A DNA stretch of 64,000 nt, from contig CBFHMJ010000048.1 in assembly GCA_965656875.1 (NCBI GenBank), positions 83,372 to 147,371 of the forward strand, in the 5' to 3' direction. The translations under genes and the position numbers were made by a program. Below, piece by piece: positions 24,726 to 33,878 of this stretch (within the stretch, counting starts at the first letter, position 1; the number at the start of each line of letters is the position of its first letter). This DNA is from CBFHMJ01 sp965656875 (lineage in GTDB: Bacteria; Pseudomonadota; Gammaproteobacteria; Enterobacterales; Alteromonadaceae). The notes below the pieces were generated by a model. That model searched no databases and had not been told where the DNA came from. It saw only the letters and a program-made list of their open reading frames with translations.

Positions 24726-25613
24726 CTATTCTTTTTCGGCGATAACAATGAATTCCCCTGCATTGGAAGCATTTTTATCGTTTTCGGCAAGATACTTCTC
24801 TTTGAACGTGTTTGAATCGGCCAGGCTTTTTTCAACTAAGTTTAAAGCACTTAAAAAATGCTTATTTTGTTCTTTTCTCAATGTCCATTTTAATGGCTCA
24901 CCGACTATCGACAGATACAGTTTTAATAGCCAGCCATATGCTTTGTTATCGGTTTCAGCAGGTTCTGCTGCGGTATAGATAAGACGGCAGCCTGAATCAA
25001 AGTAATCCATTAAATGAGTAAACAGATGTTGTACGGCTTTTTCTTCAACATACATTAAAACCCCCTCTAACATGCAGACCGTTGGGGCTTCTGCTTGAAT
25101 GATGTCCGCATCGTGCAGAATATCCTGGATGTTTTTCTGTTGTAGATTTGCTGGACAGGCGTGCATATTCTCCTGCATTAAGTCACTTTGAACTAATGCA
25201 GATTGTTTTTTCTCAAATGTTTCAGGATGGTCAATCTCTATAAAGCGGACGTCGGGATATTGCTTTGATAATCGGCTGGCGAGTGTATCAAATCCTGCAC
25301 CTATATTCAGAATTTGCGTGTAGCCTTCCGAAATGGCCTGATGGATCTGATCTTCTAAATACCGTTTTCTTAAAACATAGTGAAGTGTAATGCCGGGCAT
25401 CATTAATTTTTCAATGACTGGTACTGTTCTTCTGAACCATTTACTTCTTAACTGCTTTAACCGTTTTTGACCTTCTGTTGAACTGGATAATATCGCAATA
25501 CAACTTTGCTTAAGTTCTGGGTTTACCAGGTGAGAATATTTTGCGTTTTGGGCCTGGTAAAGTAGTCCTTGTATAACAGTCAAAGCTGTTGAACTGATTT
25601 TATCCTGTTTCAT
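24726..25613 (-). CDS. Leucine-carboxyl-methyltransferase-family (PPM1/LCMT-like) SAM methyltransferase
   Basis: 295 residues from the ATG at 25613, preceded by AAGGA; an in-frame TTG upstream would add ten residues. Motif I ILNIGAGFDTLASRL, motif II FIEIDHPETFE and EGVLMYVEEKAV place it in the LCMT/PPM1 fold group, which O-methylates carboxylates and also includes polyketide and secondary-metabolite tailoring enzymes. The substrate is unknown. It lies 36 bases downstream of an acyltransferase-like gene on the same strand; the two probably act together. Confidence 0.83.
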   Translation of the reverse strand: MKQDKISSTALTVIQGLLYQAQNAKYSHLVNPELKQSCIAILSSSTEGQKRLKQLRSKWFRRTVPVIEKLMMPGITLHYVLRKRYLEDQIHQAISEGYTQILNIGAGFDTLASRLSKQYPDVRFIEIDHPETFEKKQSALVQSDLMQENMHACPANLQQKNIQDILHDADIIQAEAPTVCMLEGVLMYVEEKAVQHLFTHLMDYFDSGCRLIYTAAEPAETDNKAYGWLLKLYLSIVGEPLKWTLRKEQNKHFLSALNLVEKSLADSNTFKEKYLAENDKNASNAGEFIVIAEKE

Positions 25614-25649
25614 TGTGTTCCTTATTTCACCTTCAAAGGTCAACAGATG

Positions 25650-26393
25650 CTAAGCACTGATAACTTTAATGTCTTTAAACAGTGTTTTGACCTGATCTAA
25701 TATTTTTAGATTCTTCTTCGGCAGGTAGCCAAACTCAAGTCCGATTAACCGAACGTGTTGTTTATGGTGATGGCAGTAAAATGCACTTAGCTCATTATCC
25801 AGATAGTAGCCGCCAACTCTTGTTAAGAAATCGGCACCGCCTTGACTGTGTTGCGCAAATGTCAGCCCGCAACTGTCGCCGATAATGCCACTAAACTCAT
25901 AAGCTGAAAGGGCAAGGATCGCACCATGACCTAAACGTTGGCTTTTCTGTTCAACGGCTAACCCACCTACATAAATCAGCTGTTTTTCCTCATGATAAAT
26001 TTGAACTATATGTTTTTGAATAACGGATAAATGCTGTTTTTCCAGCGTCGTGTCATTCATGACGACACCTGAGTAGGCAAGTATATCTTGTGGATCTATG
26101 TCTGGTTGTCGTTCAATCGCCAGGATTCGCACACATCCTAGTAATCTTTCTGTGTCTTTCTCTTTCCAGATGACATGCCAGGCCTGAGAATCGATGTCGC
26201 CATAATGTTTCTTTACCGTTTTAAATTGGTCTGAAGTGCTATCTTTCTTGTACACATCATTTCTTAATCGCCCAATACGCGCGATAAATGAAGAATATAA
26301 AGCCTGATTTGAGTTTGATTGAGGAAAGTATTGTTCTGCTAAATGGCTTGAGGGTGATAATAGAATTAGTTCGTAGTTCTCATATTTCATCAT
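25650..26393 (-). CDS. GNAT-like N-acyltransferase, autoinducer-synthase-like architecture
   Basis: 247 residues. The N-terminal half has the pattern IGRLRNDVY ... HVIWKEKDTERLLGCVRIL, reminiscent of the GNAT-fold acyl-homoserine-lactone synthases and exosortase-associated acyltransferases. The second half has the GNAT core YVGGLAVEQKSQRLGHGAIL, with an acyl-CoA/ACP-binding QRLGHGA loop, and ADFLTRVGGYYL. I cannot name substrate or product. The gene precedes the carboxyl-methyltransferase by 36 bases, which suggests a two-step pathway making a methylated acyl product. No luxR-type gene is adjacent. Confidence 0.6.
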   Translation of the reverse strand: MMKYENYELILLSPSSHLAEQYFPQSNSNQALYSSFIARIGRLRNDVYKKDSTSDQFKTVKKHYGDIDSQAWHVIWKEKDTERLLGCVRILAIERQPDIDPQDILAYSGVVMNDTTLEKQHLSVIQKHIVQIYHEEKQLIYVGGLAVEQKSQRLGHGAILALSAYEFSGIIGDSCGLTFAQHSQGGADFLTRVGGYYLDNELSAFYCHHHKQHVRLIGLEFGYLPKKNLKILDQVKTLFKDIKVISA

Positions 26394-26492
26394 GTTATTT
26401 GTTTCACATCCTGATTATACCTCTGAGCATTTCCGTATCGCTATTGGCATACAGGGCAACATCGCAGGTGTTTTTTTAGTGCTATTTCATTG

Positions 26493-26536
26493 TTAGGCCG
26501 GGCATTCACATCAAATAATGACGTGATCCGGCCTAA
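26493..26536. repeat. REP-like inverted repeat
   Basis: Perfect 9-bp arms TTAGGCCGG / CCGGCCTAA (26493-26501 and 26528-26536) with a 26-base interior. The arm ends resemble enterobacterial REP sequences. There is no T-run, so it is not an obvious terminator. It is a single copy in this window. Confidence 0.4.
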
Positions 26537-26632
26537 GTGTAAGGTTTGGATGAAATATGTTCAACGTTAGAGTATGAATCTCTTTATTGTCTTTCTTTTA
26601 ACATTCAATGAGCTTCACTATAGCCTGGATAG

Positions 26633-27634
26633 TTATTTATCTGTCTGACGCGTTTTTTCTTCGTTAAGCTGTTCAGTTGCCTGTTTGAAAATTTCTGGTG
26701 CTTTATCGATGAAGTTGTTCACCGATATGGGATCAGTAACCAGAAACTCTGGTGGTAACAATGTGCTGTTGTACGCTGGCCGGGCATCAAAATGATTACT
26801 GTTATGTGAATTAAAGAGCAGAATTACTACCGTGGTTATGACGGTAACCGATGCAGTAACAAGTGTTCGCTTTAACGGGCTGTAATTAAATGCGACATAA
26901 AGATTTGTCCATACAACCATAAACAATAACACTGTCATACCGAGATCATTCACCGTACTTTCGACAGCAAAGTTGAAGGTATTAAATCCGATGACATTGG
27001 TGATGAATACAAACAGAATAAATACCAGGTAGAAAATAAGACTAATTGCGACTTGAGCGCCCAGCCTGGCTTCTCGCTTGAAACTTCGGGCAATTAAGCC
27101 CCAGAGTAATGGCCACATCATAATGACCAGCACAGTCGTAACGACTGAAGTCAGGTAATCTGTCAGCGCTATTTTCCCAGGGGTTATGATGTAATGTTGA
27201 AAGCCTAATGACAGCGAAACCACACAAAGTAGCATGAACAACAAAAGAGGTTGGCTGATTCGGTTGATCAGATTCTCCAGCGCTTTCAATTTCAGACTGG
27301 GGGCAACGGCATGCTCAGGTGACCAGACTCGAAGGAATGATTTACCAATCGAAAAGACATCACCACTTTGCAACGAGCGTTCACCGGAAATTCGCTGTTG
27401 CTGCTCATCGAAGCTGCCATTGAGTGAAAAGTTATCCTTAATTTTCCAGACGTCATCCTGATTTTTGAATAGGGATAAATGGTGAGGACAGACATAGGGA
27501 TCATCAAGAATAATGTCGTTATTAAACCCGCGACCAATGGTAATCTGATGTTGTTGAATTTTATGTCGTTTCAATAGTTTATTCGAACGATTGACGATAT
27601 CGATGATCAGTCCGGATGATTGATTTACTTCCAT
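26633..27634 (-). CDS. FHA-domain membrane protein
   Basis: 333 residues. Residues about 25-108 form a forkhead-associated domain: ITIGRGFNNDIILDD, then HHLSLF, then SLNGSF and SGDVFSIG, the phosphothreonine-binding loop residues. Six or so hydrophobic segments follow (about 128-300), then a short C-terminal tail. The FHA domain should face the cytoplasm and bind a phosphorylated partner, but no kinase gene is adjacent. Its start overlaps the 3' end of the upstream HtrA-like protease gene by 10 bases, so the two products are likely made together. Confidence 0.85.
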   Translation of the reverse strand: MEVNQSSGLIIDIVNRSNKLLKRHKIQQHQITIGRGFNNDIILDDPYVCPHHLSLFKNQDDVWKIKDNFSLNGSFDEQQQRISGERSLQSGDVFSIGKSFLRVWSPEHAVAPSLKLKALENLINRISQPLLLFMLLCVVSLSLGFQHYIITPGKIALTDYLTSVVTTVLVIMMWPLLWGLIARSFKREARLGAQVAISLIFYLVFILFVFITNVIGFNTFNFAVESTVNDLGMTVLLFMVVWTNLYVAFNYSPLKRTLVTASVTVITTVVILLFNSHNSNHFDARPAYNSTLLPPEFLVTDPISVNNFIDKAPEIFKQATEQLNEEKTRQTDK

Positions 27635-28902
27635 TCGACCGACTCCATAAATTTCTGCGTAAATTTCAATGCCAGAGATTGTTCTATACCTGCCAGCGTA
27701 AAGTGACTGATTAAGCCTTGTTGGGCTTTATCAATAGACGCACTGATATACATCACATCGAATAAACCTTCGTACTTTTTGTATGCACGAGTACACAAAA
27801 CGGATTTGGTTTTTATGTCATTAACCTGGTGGCTAACCACATCTTGCATGCAGGAGAATTCCGTCACATTTTCTTGATTCGCCATATTATCGGCGCCCGC
27901 TCGTGATATTTGCTGTTCGTAGACGTTATAAAACCGAAAGCGGTTCAGTTCATCTGACTTTATCCACTGGTATTGAATGGCAACATTGCCACTTCGAAAA
28001 TGGTTTTCCAGGTAGATTTGTTCAGACATGGAGCAATTCGTTACCACACTAAAGAAGCTGGCGTTTTTCTTGTCAGCATTTGACTGACCCCAACAAGGAA
28101 TAAAAGGACTGATTTTGTCGGGGACTTTGATATTGCCCATAGGGCGAGGTTGCCAGTCAGCATTCAGTATCTGTTCCATCAGACGTTGTTGATTGCTTTG
28201 TAGCTGAGACTGAATGCGGGCACTGAAATCACTGGTAGCATCTGGAGTTCGCTGTTCAAATTGTTCAACTAATGCTGTTAATTTGAAGTGAGGCACAAGA
28301 AAGGCGATTTGATTTCCTGCGGTTGATACGTTTATTCCAACAACTTCGCCTGCGGTATTGATGGCCGGGCCGCCGCTCATACCTGGATTTACCGACCCGG
28401 TAAAGTGAACTCGCTGATAAAAACTATGTTCTTTCAGGCCATTGTACGTACCGGGCACAACGATCATGCCGAGATCATGGGGATTACCCAGTGAAAAAAC
28501 TTGTTCACCTTGCGCCGGTTGAACCTTGGTGATTGGGAAAAAATCGCTGTTGTCTGTTTCTCGCTTAACCAGCGCCAGATCATTAATAACATCAATATCC
28601 AGAACTTTGAGTGGACCCGTGTTGCCTTCGTTATCCATAAATTCCAAATGGTAGTTATCCGGGTGCTGGACGTAACCGGAAATCACATGATAATTCGTTG
28701 CAATAATGCCGTCGGGGGAAATCTGAAACCCTGATCCTATCGCCGATTTATTGCCTGCATTATTCTCAATGAGTCGAATCTGGAAAAGAGCAGGTTGGCG
28801 AGAATTAAATAACTGTTGAGCATCATCTGTTTTTGCCTGAACAGGACTGATAAAAGGCATGAGCCAACAGAGTGTAAGTAAGAGTAGCCTCAATTTATTC
28901 AT
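27625..28902 (-). CDS. Secreted trypsin-like (S1C/HtrA-type) serine protease
   Basis: 425 residues. The signal peptide ends near VQA (residues 21-23). The protease domain has IGSGFQISPDGIIATNYHV with His72, NDLALVKR with Asp108, and NPGMSGGPAINTAGEVVGIN with Ser176, so the complete triad is present. There is no recognisable PDZ domain; the C-terminal 200 residues are unassigned and contain several Cys that could form disulphides (CWGQS, NCSM, SCMQD, CTRAY). It probably acts in the periplasm or outside. It overlaps the downstream FHA membrane-protein gene by 10 bases. Confidence 0.88.
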   Translation of the reverse strand: MNKLRLLLLTLCWLMPFISPVQAKTDDAQQLFNSRQPALFQIRLIENNAGNKSAIGSGFQISPDGIIATNYHVISGYVQHPDNYHLEFMDNEGNTGPLKVLDIDVINDLALVKRETDNSDFFPITKVQPAQGEQVFSLGNPHDLGMIVVPGTYNGLKEHSFYQRVHFTGSVNPGMSGGPAINTAGEVVGINVSTAGNQIAFLVPHFKLTALVEQFEQRTPDATSDFSARIQSQLQSNQQRLMEQILNADWQPRPMGNIKVPDKISPFIPCWGQSNADKKNASFFSVVTNCSMSEQIYLENHFRSGNVAIQYQWIKSDELNRFRFYNVYEQQISRAGADNMANQENVTEFSCMQDVVSHQVNDIKTKSVLCTRAYKKYEGLFDVMYISASIDKAQQGLISHFTLAGIEQSLALKFTQKFMESVEWK

Positions 28903-29158
28903 ATCACCTTCTGATAATCATGATTGCTAACTAAAAATCATAGACCAGAATGGCAGCTCAAAAAATAATTGCAACGGTTAGCGCGTGGTGAAATTTTGTC
29001 TGAGTTTAATAATGTTCAGGCAAGCAAACTTAGCGACTTAATGTCGAGGACGATATGGCTGGCTTGTTGTCATGAGATAACAATTCAGTGTTTGGTTAAA
29101 AGGAAGGGGAAAGGAAAAGAATAGGGCGACCAGAAATTTATCCAATCGCCTGAGTGTA

Positions 29159-30304
29159 TTAAATCAACTTTTTGTAAATGGATAGTGCGCTGTTTACTTC
29201 GCCTGATTGCTCCTGAGCGGAAGCCAGTGCGAGTAAATCTTGTCTGGATGCCTGATAGTTAGATTCATCCTGCATTGCGCTTTTCAGTGCTTTTTTTGCC
29301 AGGTCGTAATCGCGACGTTGAAGTGCAAGATGCCCCATCAGGCTCAATAATACCGGATTTGAATCATCTTTCTTCAGCTGTTTCTGTACGAAGCCTGCCA
29401 GTTGTTCATTCTGGGCAAGGTGTAGGGATTTAATCACGTCAGCAACGGACTCAGCTCCCTGTTTTTTGACTTGATTGAGCAATAACGCCGATGCTTTATC
29501 GCTTTGGCCGGTAGCTGCTAATGAACGAATCCAGGCATTCACTACATGCGCGCGTTTTTTAATCTTTCCTGGCAGGGTTTTCCATGCCGCTTCTGCGGAC
29601 TCTGGAGACTGGCGAGATGCAAGAGTTTCAAAGTGGTGTTGATACCAGTTTGCTTCTTTTTCTTTGAATTGTTCAATCGTCAGAATGCGTCTTTTCTCCA
29701 GTTGAGGTAGTAAGCTAACTAATGAACTCCAACTTTCATTTGCTTCCAGCGCTTCTGTATAACGTGCTAACAGTTGATCATCTTGCTTGTTGTCATGCCA
29801 TGCCTGTTCGATAGTTGTTAATGCTGAAGCTGGCTCTTTATCAAGTTGCCACTGGCTTTTGATCGTTGCGGCAACATCTGCACGGCTAATTTTTGGCAGG
29901 TTATCGAGTAATGCCGCTTCATCATTCAATTTACTGTGACACGCAGCAATTAATACGTGTTTAGCTTCCTTGTAGTCGCTATGTTTTAATGAACGAGTCA
30001 GCGCATCGCTGGCTTGCTTCCAGTCTCCTAACGCAAATGCCTCTATGCCGGTTTCAAACGATTTCCGATGTTTACGGCCCGTAAAACTGGATAATGAAGA
30101 TTTGATTGAAAAGGTTTTCAATAATAACCAGCGTAGCGCCACTAGCGCGGCAATTGCACCAGTCAATATGATGAAAAAACCGGCCAGACTGGATTCCAGT
30201 ACATAACCTTTCCAGTTAAATACAACGTAGCCCGGATCTTCTAACGACACTGTCAGCGTCAGAGCGACGACCAACAGAATGAAAAAGATAAAAAATCGTA
30301 TCAT
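29159..30304 (-). CDS. hemY: Haem biosynthesis-associated membrane protein HemY
   Basis: 381 residues: two N-terminal membrane helices (about 3-20 and 38-62), with the conserved DPGYVVFNWKGYVLESSL between them, then an alpha-helical TPR-like periplasmic or cytoplasmic domain. This is the gammaproteobacterial HemY linked with hemCDX, not the protoporphyrinogen oxidase of Bacillus with the same name. Its exact job in haem synthesis is not settled. It overlaps the hemX stop by one base, and it is the last gene of the operon. Confidence 0.95.
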   Translation of the reverse strand: MIRFFIFFILLVVALTLTVSLEDPGYVVFNWKGYVLESSLAGFFIILTGAIAALVALRWLLLKTFSIKSSLSSFTGRKHRKSFETGIEAFALGDWKQASDALTRSLKHSDYKEAKHVLIAACHSKLNDEAALLDNLPKISRADVAATIKSQWQLDKEPASALTTIEQAWHDNKQDDQLLARYTEALEANESWSSLVSLLPQLEKRRILTIEQFKEKEANWYQHHFETLASRQSPESAEAAWKTLPGKIKKRAHVVNAWIRSLAATGQSDKASALLLNQVKKQGAESVADVIKSLHLAQNEQLAGFVQKQLKKDDSNPVLLSLMGHLALQRRDYDLAKKALKSAMQDESNYQASRQDLLALASAQEQSGEVNSALSIYKKLI

Positions 30305-31593
30305 CAGATTTCTCCATCCTGATTCATCGTGGCTTGTTCTTTCTCTGGTGGTGTTTGTTCCACAGGAAGTGTTTCTGCAACCGGGTTCAACGTTTTATTC
30401 AGGGAATTAAGTTGCTGATTAATGGCGGACAAACTTTTTAGGTTACCAGGCAGGCTGACCGTCACGTTCAAGGCTTTCAGATCTTTTAGTGTGGCAAGTG
30501 CTGCACTAATTTGCGGATCATTTTCCTGGCTAAGCCATTGTGTTATCCATTGCTCACTGTTTGCTATCGCACGGTTAAAGACGGTTTGGTCGTGTTTCAG
30601 TACGGCTAACTGAGCCTGTAGGAGTTGCAAACGTAGATTGGATTTTACATACCACTGTTGTTCTGGTGCCAGCAGTGGCTCAACGTTACCTTCATAGTGA
30701 CGAATTCTGAACAGACCGCCGACCCAGTTAGATACGGTATTCCACATTCTTTCGTAAAACGGCGATTGTTCAGATGTATTTGGACTGATGATTTCTGGCT
30801 GTTGTTTGATGTGGCTGGCAAACGGTAAGCTATCAAGACCTGCCAATAAGCCATCTAATACCAGCCATGCATCTTTGCTGGCATCTGGTTTCAGACCTTT
30901 TAGCAATGCAATATCACCGGCTATCAGTTTTCTTAAAGGAAGCAATGCCGCATCATTCAATCGTGCAAGACGTTTGTCGCCGTCTGCAAGTAGGGCGATT
31001 GCTGATTTCACATCTTGTTCCAGCCAAAGTTTTTGACCCGCCAGCGTAACGAGGTGATGTGCTTCCATCAGACCCCATTGATCGGCTTGTTTTTCAGGTG
31101 TTTGTCTGAGCTGTTGTGCCAGCGTATCAATCTGGCTGGTTAGCGTGTGTTGATTATCCGCAAGCTGCTTATAAATTTGCTGTTGTTCAGACTGGGAATT
31201 TTTAAGCGCTGAGACCTGACTGGTTGTCTGATTTGATGTTGCTGACTGTCTGGATTGAGCCTGAGACAACTGAGCAAACTGCTGATTCACTGATTTCAGT
31301 TGTTGTTGACCGGTATAAGCGAGGAAGCCCGCGCCACCAGCGGCGGCTAATGAAAGCAACACGCCAGAGATAATCAGGAATTTGTAGCCGCCGGAAATGG
31401 ATGCTTTTCCAGCACTTTTGCTCGGTTTTGATGACGTTTGTCGGTGAGATTTAGCAGGCTCTTCCTTTTTTGGTGTCGGTTCCTGCTGCACGGCTGGTGT
31501 TTCAGTTTTTTCAGTCTTAGTTGTCGATGATACCTGGTTGGTTTCACCGTTGTTTTCTTCTCCGTCTGGAGTGTTAGTTTGAATGTCCGTCAT
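30304..31593 (-). CDS. hemX: HemX, uroporphyrinogen-III C-methyltransferase-like membrane protein
   Basis: 429 residues from the ATG at 31593; a TTG four codons upstream is possible. A cytoplasmic Lys/Glu/Pro-rich N-terminus (1-65) is followed by one membrane helix (about 68-93), a Gln-rich coiled coil (about 94-165) and a helical domain with WGLMEAHHLVTLAGQKLWLEQD and WYVKSNLRLQLLQAQLAVL, both typical of HemX. Despite its database name it has no methyltransferase fold visible here. It overlaps hemD by 20 bases and hemY by one base, so these genes are tightly coupled. Confidence 0.93.
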   Translation of the reverse strand: MTDIQTNTPDGEENNGETNQVSSTTKTEKTETPAVQQEPTPKKEEPAKSHRQTSSKPSKSAGKASISGGYKFLIISGVLLSLAAAGGAGFLAYTGQQQLKSVNQQFAQLSQAQSRQSATSNQTTSQVSALKNSQSEQQQIYKQLADNQHTLTSQIDTLAQQLRQTPEKQADQWGLMEAHHLVTLAGQKLWLEQDVKSAIALLADGDKRLARLNDAALLPLRKLIAGDIALLKGLKPDASKDAWLVLDGLLAGLDSLPFASHIKQQPEIISPNTSEQSPFYERMWNTVSNWVGGLFRIRHYEGNVEPLLAPEQQWYVKSNLRLQLLQAQLAVLKHDQTVFNRAIANSEQWITQWLSQENDPQISAALATLKDLKALNVTVSLPGNLKSLSAINQQLNSLNKTLNPVAETLPVEQTPPEKEQATMNQDGEI

Positions 31594-32350
31594 GGGAATT
31601 ACCAATCAAAAGATTAACTTGCTGTAAAATGGCTTCATCACTGGCTCCCTGAGCCACTGAAATGTTGTTATCACGAATGCCTTGCTGCATTGCTTCATTG
31701 GCAATGCGCTGGCTGGCGACAATCCAATAGTAGTTGTCTGGTGCTGACTTGTCGTCGGATCGCAATACTCTGAGCATAATTGTTAATAACTCAACACTGG
31801 TGACAACAATACAGTTTATATTCAAAGATTTCCACTGGTCTAACCAGATGTGTTCTTGTCCGGTTATGGGCATGCGCTGGTAGGCTGCAATATAGTGTAC
31901 TGATGCGCCCCGCTGTTTTAAGGTGTCGGCGAGTAACTCTCGGCCATTGGTGCCTCTGAATATCGCAATACGCTGATTACTGATTTGTTGTAAGCAGGGT
32001 AATGACAACATGCCTTCGGTGTTTTCGGGGGTGGGTGTAATGACCGATGTATCTAACCAGGCGGCTAATGCACTGGCCGTGGACTGGCCGACAGCTACCA
32101 ATGTTGATTGTTTGAGTGACGTAGCCAGTGCTGGCGTATGTGTGCGGCAGAAATCGACAGCGTAACGACTGACAAAAATGTTGATGTCATTACATTTAGA
32201 TTGGGAGAGTTGAGTGTTGAGATTATCCAGATCAGGGCCGGGCAATAGTTCGATAAGCGGCTGGTGGTGCAGGGTGGCGACTTTATCCTGAAGTAATGTC
32301 ATTAAACCGGCAGCGCGTCCTGCCGGTCGTGTAATCAACAGGTTTATCAC
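31574..32350 (-). CDS. hemD: Uroporphyrinogen-III synthase
   Basis: 258 residues from the GTG at 32350, which gives VINLLITRPAGRAAGLMTLL like the short E. coli N-terminus and has AAGGA upstream. A GTG at 32398, overlapping hemC, would add 16 residues. The weakly conserved HemD fold is recognised by ITRPAGRAAGL, IFVSRYAVDF, VAVGQSTASAL, IAIFRGTNGRELLADTL and CIVVTSVELL. It closes hydroxymethylbilane with D-ring inversion to give uroporphyrinogen III, directly after HemC in the pathway and in the operon. Confidence 0.93.
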   Translation of the reverse strand: MINLLITRPAGRAAGLMTLLQDKVATLHHQPLIELLPGPDLDNLNTQLSQSKCNDINIFVSRYAVDFCRTHTPALATSLKQSTLVAVGQSTASALAAWLDTSVITPTPENTEGMLSLPCLQQISNQRIAIFRGTNGRELLADTLKQRGASVHYIAAYQRMPITGQEHIWLDQWKSLNINCIVVTSVELLTIMLRVLRSDDKSAPDNYYWIVASQRIANEAMQQGIRDNNISVAQGASDEAILQQVNLLIGNSHDGHSN

Positions 32351-32357
32351 CCGGGAA

Positions 32358-33290
32358 TTATCCTTTTGCGTATACGGCTGCAAGGATTGTATCTGCACCC
32401 TGGCTTAATAAAGAGTCGGCCAGTTTGATGCCTAATTGTTCGGCATCTTCAACCGCGCCGGTAACTTCATCTCTGAGAATTATCGTGCCATCAGGTTTTC
32501 CGACCAGTCCTCGTAACCACAGTTGACCATCCGTTAATTCGGCATAGGCACCAATTGGCACCTGACATCCGCCTTCCAGACGTTTGTTCATCGCTCTTTC
32601 TGCCAGAACTCGTTGGCGAGTTTCTTTGTGCTCAAGCGGTAACAGCAGTGATTTGATACGAGTGTCATCGCTTCGACATTCAATGCCCACTGCGCCTTGA
32701 CCGTTTGCTGGTAGAGACACCGTTGTTTCAAGATAACTTGCGATACGCTCTGGCATCTCAAGTCGAATTAATCCGGCTGCGGCAAGAATGATGGCATCGT
32801 ATTCACCATCATCCAGTTTCTTAAGGCGAGTATTAACGTTTCCGCGCAGATCTTTAATCGTTAAATCAGGACGCAACGCAGCTAGTTGCGCCTGACGACG
32901 TAAACTGGAAGTGCCAATGACCGAGCCTGCTGGAACATCATCCAGCGATTTATATGTATTTGAGACAAAAGCATCTCTGGGATCTTCACGTTTACAAATC
33001 GTATAAAGTTCCAGGCCATCTGGAAATTCTACCGGCACATCCTTCATTGAATGTACTGCTATATCCGCACGATCTTCTAACATGGCAGTTTCAAGTTCTT
33101 TTACGAACAATCCTTTACCGCCGACCTTTGCTAATGGCGTATCCAGGATCTTGTCACCCTTTGTTGTCATAGGGACTAATTCTACGACGATACCTGGGTG
33201 AGCTTCTTCTAAAGCTGCCTTTACATACTCAGCCTGCCAAAGCGCCAGCGCACTTTTACGGGTAGCAATTCGAACGGTTTGCGCAATCAT
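32358..33290 (-). CDS. hemC: Hydroxymethylbilane synthase (porphobilinogen deaminase)
   Basis: 310 residues, near the 313 of E. coli. Starts IAQTVRIATRKSALALWQA and has the active-site Asp region VHSMKDVPVEFP and the Arg-rich SSLRRQAQLAALRPDL. The dipyrromethane-cofactor Cys lies at residue 242 in EGGCQVPIGAYA, the same number as in E. coli. It polymerises four porphobilinogens to hydroxymethylbilane. It is the first gene of a minus-strand hemC-hemD-hemX-hemY operon feeding haem for the cytochromes encoded in this window. Confidence 0.98.
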   Translation of the reverse strand: MIAQTVRIATRKSALALWQAEYVKAALEEAHPGIVVELVPMTTKGDKILDTPLAKVGGKGLFVKELETAMLEDRADIAVHSMKDVPVEFPDGLELYTICKREDPRDAFVSNTYKSLDDVPAGSVIGTSSLRRQAQLAALRPDLTIKDLRGNVNTRLKKLDDGEYDAIILAAAGLIRLEMPERIASYLETTVSLPANGQGAVGIECRSDDTRIKSLLLPLEHKETRQRVLAERAMNKRLEGGCQVPIGAYAELTDGQLWLRGLVGKPDGTIILRDEVTGAVEDAEQLGIKLADSLLSQGADTILAAVYAKG

Positions 33291-33878
33291 ATCTGTTCTC
33301 TAACGTTTGTTATTGGCATTGATTCATTCAATGCCGGGAGCGGGGAATTCAGCTGTATTTATAGCGATAGCCTGAATGGTAGCAGAGGATGCATGAAATT
33401 GATTTTGGTATCAAATGAAAAACCCGGTTGTTTGATCGGTTTCAGGTTTTTAGTAAGTGAAACAGCGGAAAACTTTCCATTTTCTCGGGCTTATCTTTGT
33501 GTTTATTACTATTAATTAACTTATTTAACTTTAATTGCTTGTGATACTTAATTCATGTGTGTAATGAATTAAATTCATAATCCGTTCGCTAAAATTAAGT
33601 TTTTCAATCGGGTAAATGCATTAAAAACAGTATATTGTAAAGATTTAGTGCTTTGAGGGGTACACAAGTGTGTTTTAGAATGATTCATACAGCTGTATCT
33701 TGAAAGGAACAAGAAATACTTTAAGTATGACGTCTATGTGTGAAATGTTAAATTTTGGTTTGACATAATAATAACTTCTTTAAATAATGTGTTTGTTTTG
33801 CGTGGTCGGGTCGCAGTCCAGATCTGATCTGACATTTTATTTACATTTGGCGTTAGATTAAGAACGCAGAGGCCCAAC
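33291..33878. other. Intergenic region between hemC and the repeat-protein gene
   Basis: 588 AT-rich bases between divergent genes. A sigma70-type promoter for the right-hand gene is visible near 33760-33788. The rest should carry the hemC operon promoter; I see no further gene, RNA fold or repeat in it. Confidence 0.6.
33760..33788 (+). promoter_or_regulatory. Sigma70-type promoter for the repeat-protein cluster
   Basis: A perfect -35 TTGACA (33760-33765), 17-base spacer, -10 AATAAT (33783-33788, five of six consensus bases). It would start transcription near 33795, leaving an 84-base leader before the ATG at 33879. Confidence 0.65.

Noticed and set aside
26492..26537. Integron attC-like ends (GTTAGGC and GCCTAAG)
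   Set aside because: The two elements are in the inverse order from a real attC site, and no cassette array or integrase is nearby.
33279..33515. 78-codon frame overlapping the hemC start
   Set aside because: No ribosome site, low-complexity Cys/Phe-rich product and overlap with the hemC promoter region.
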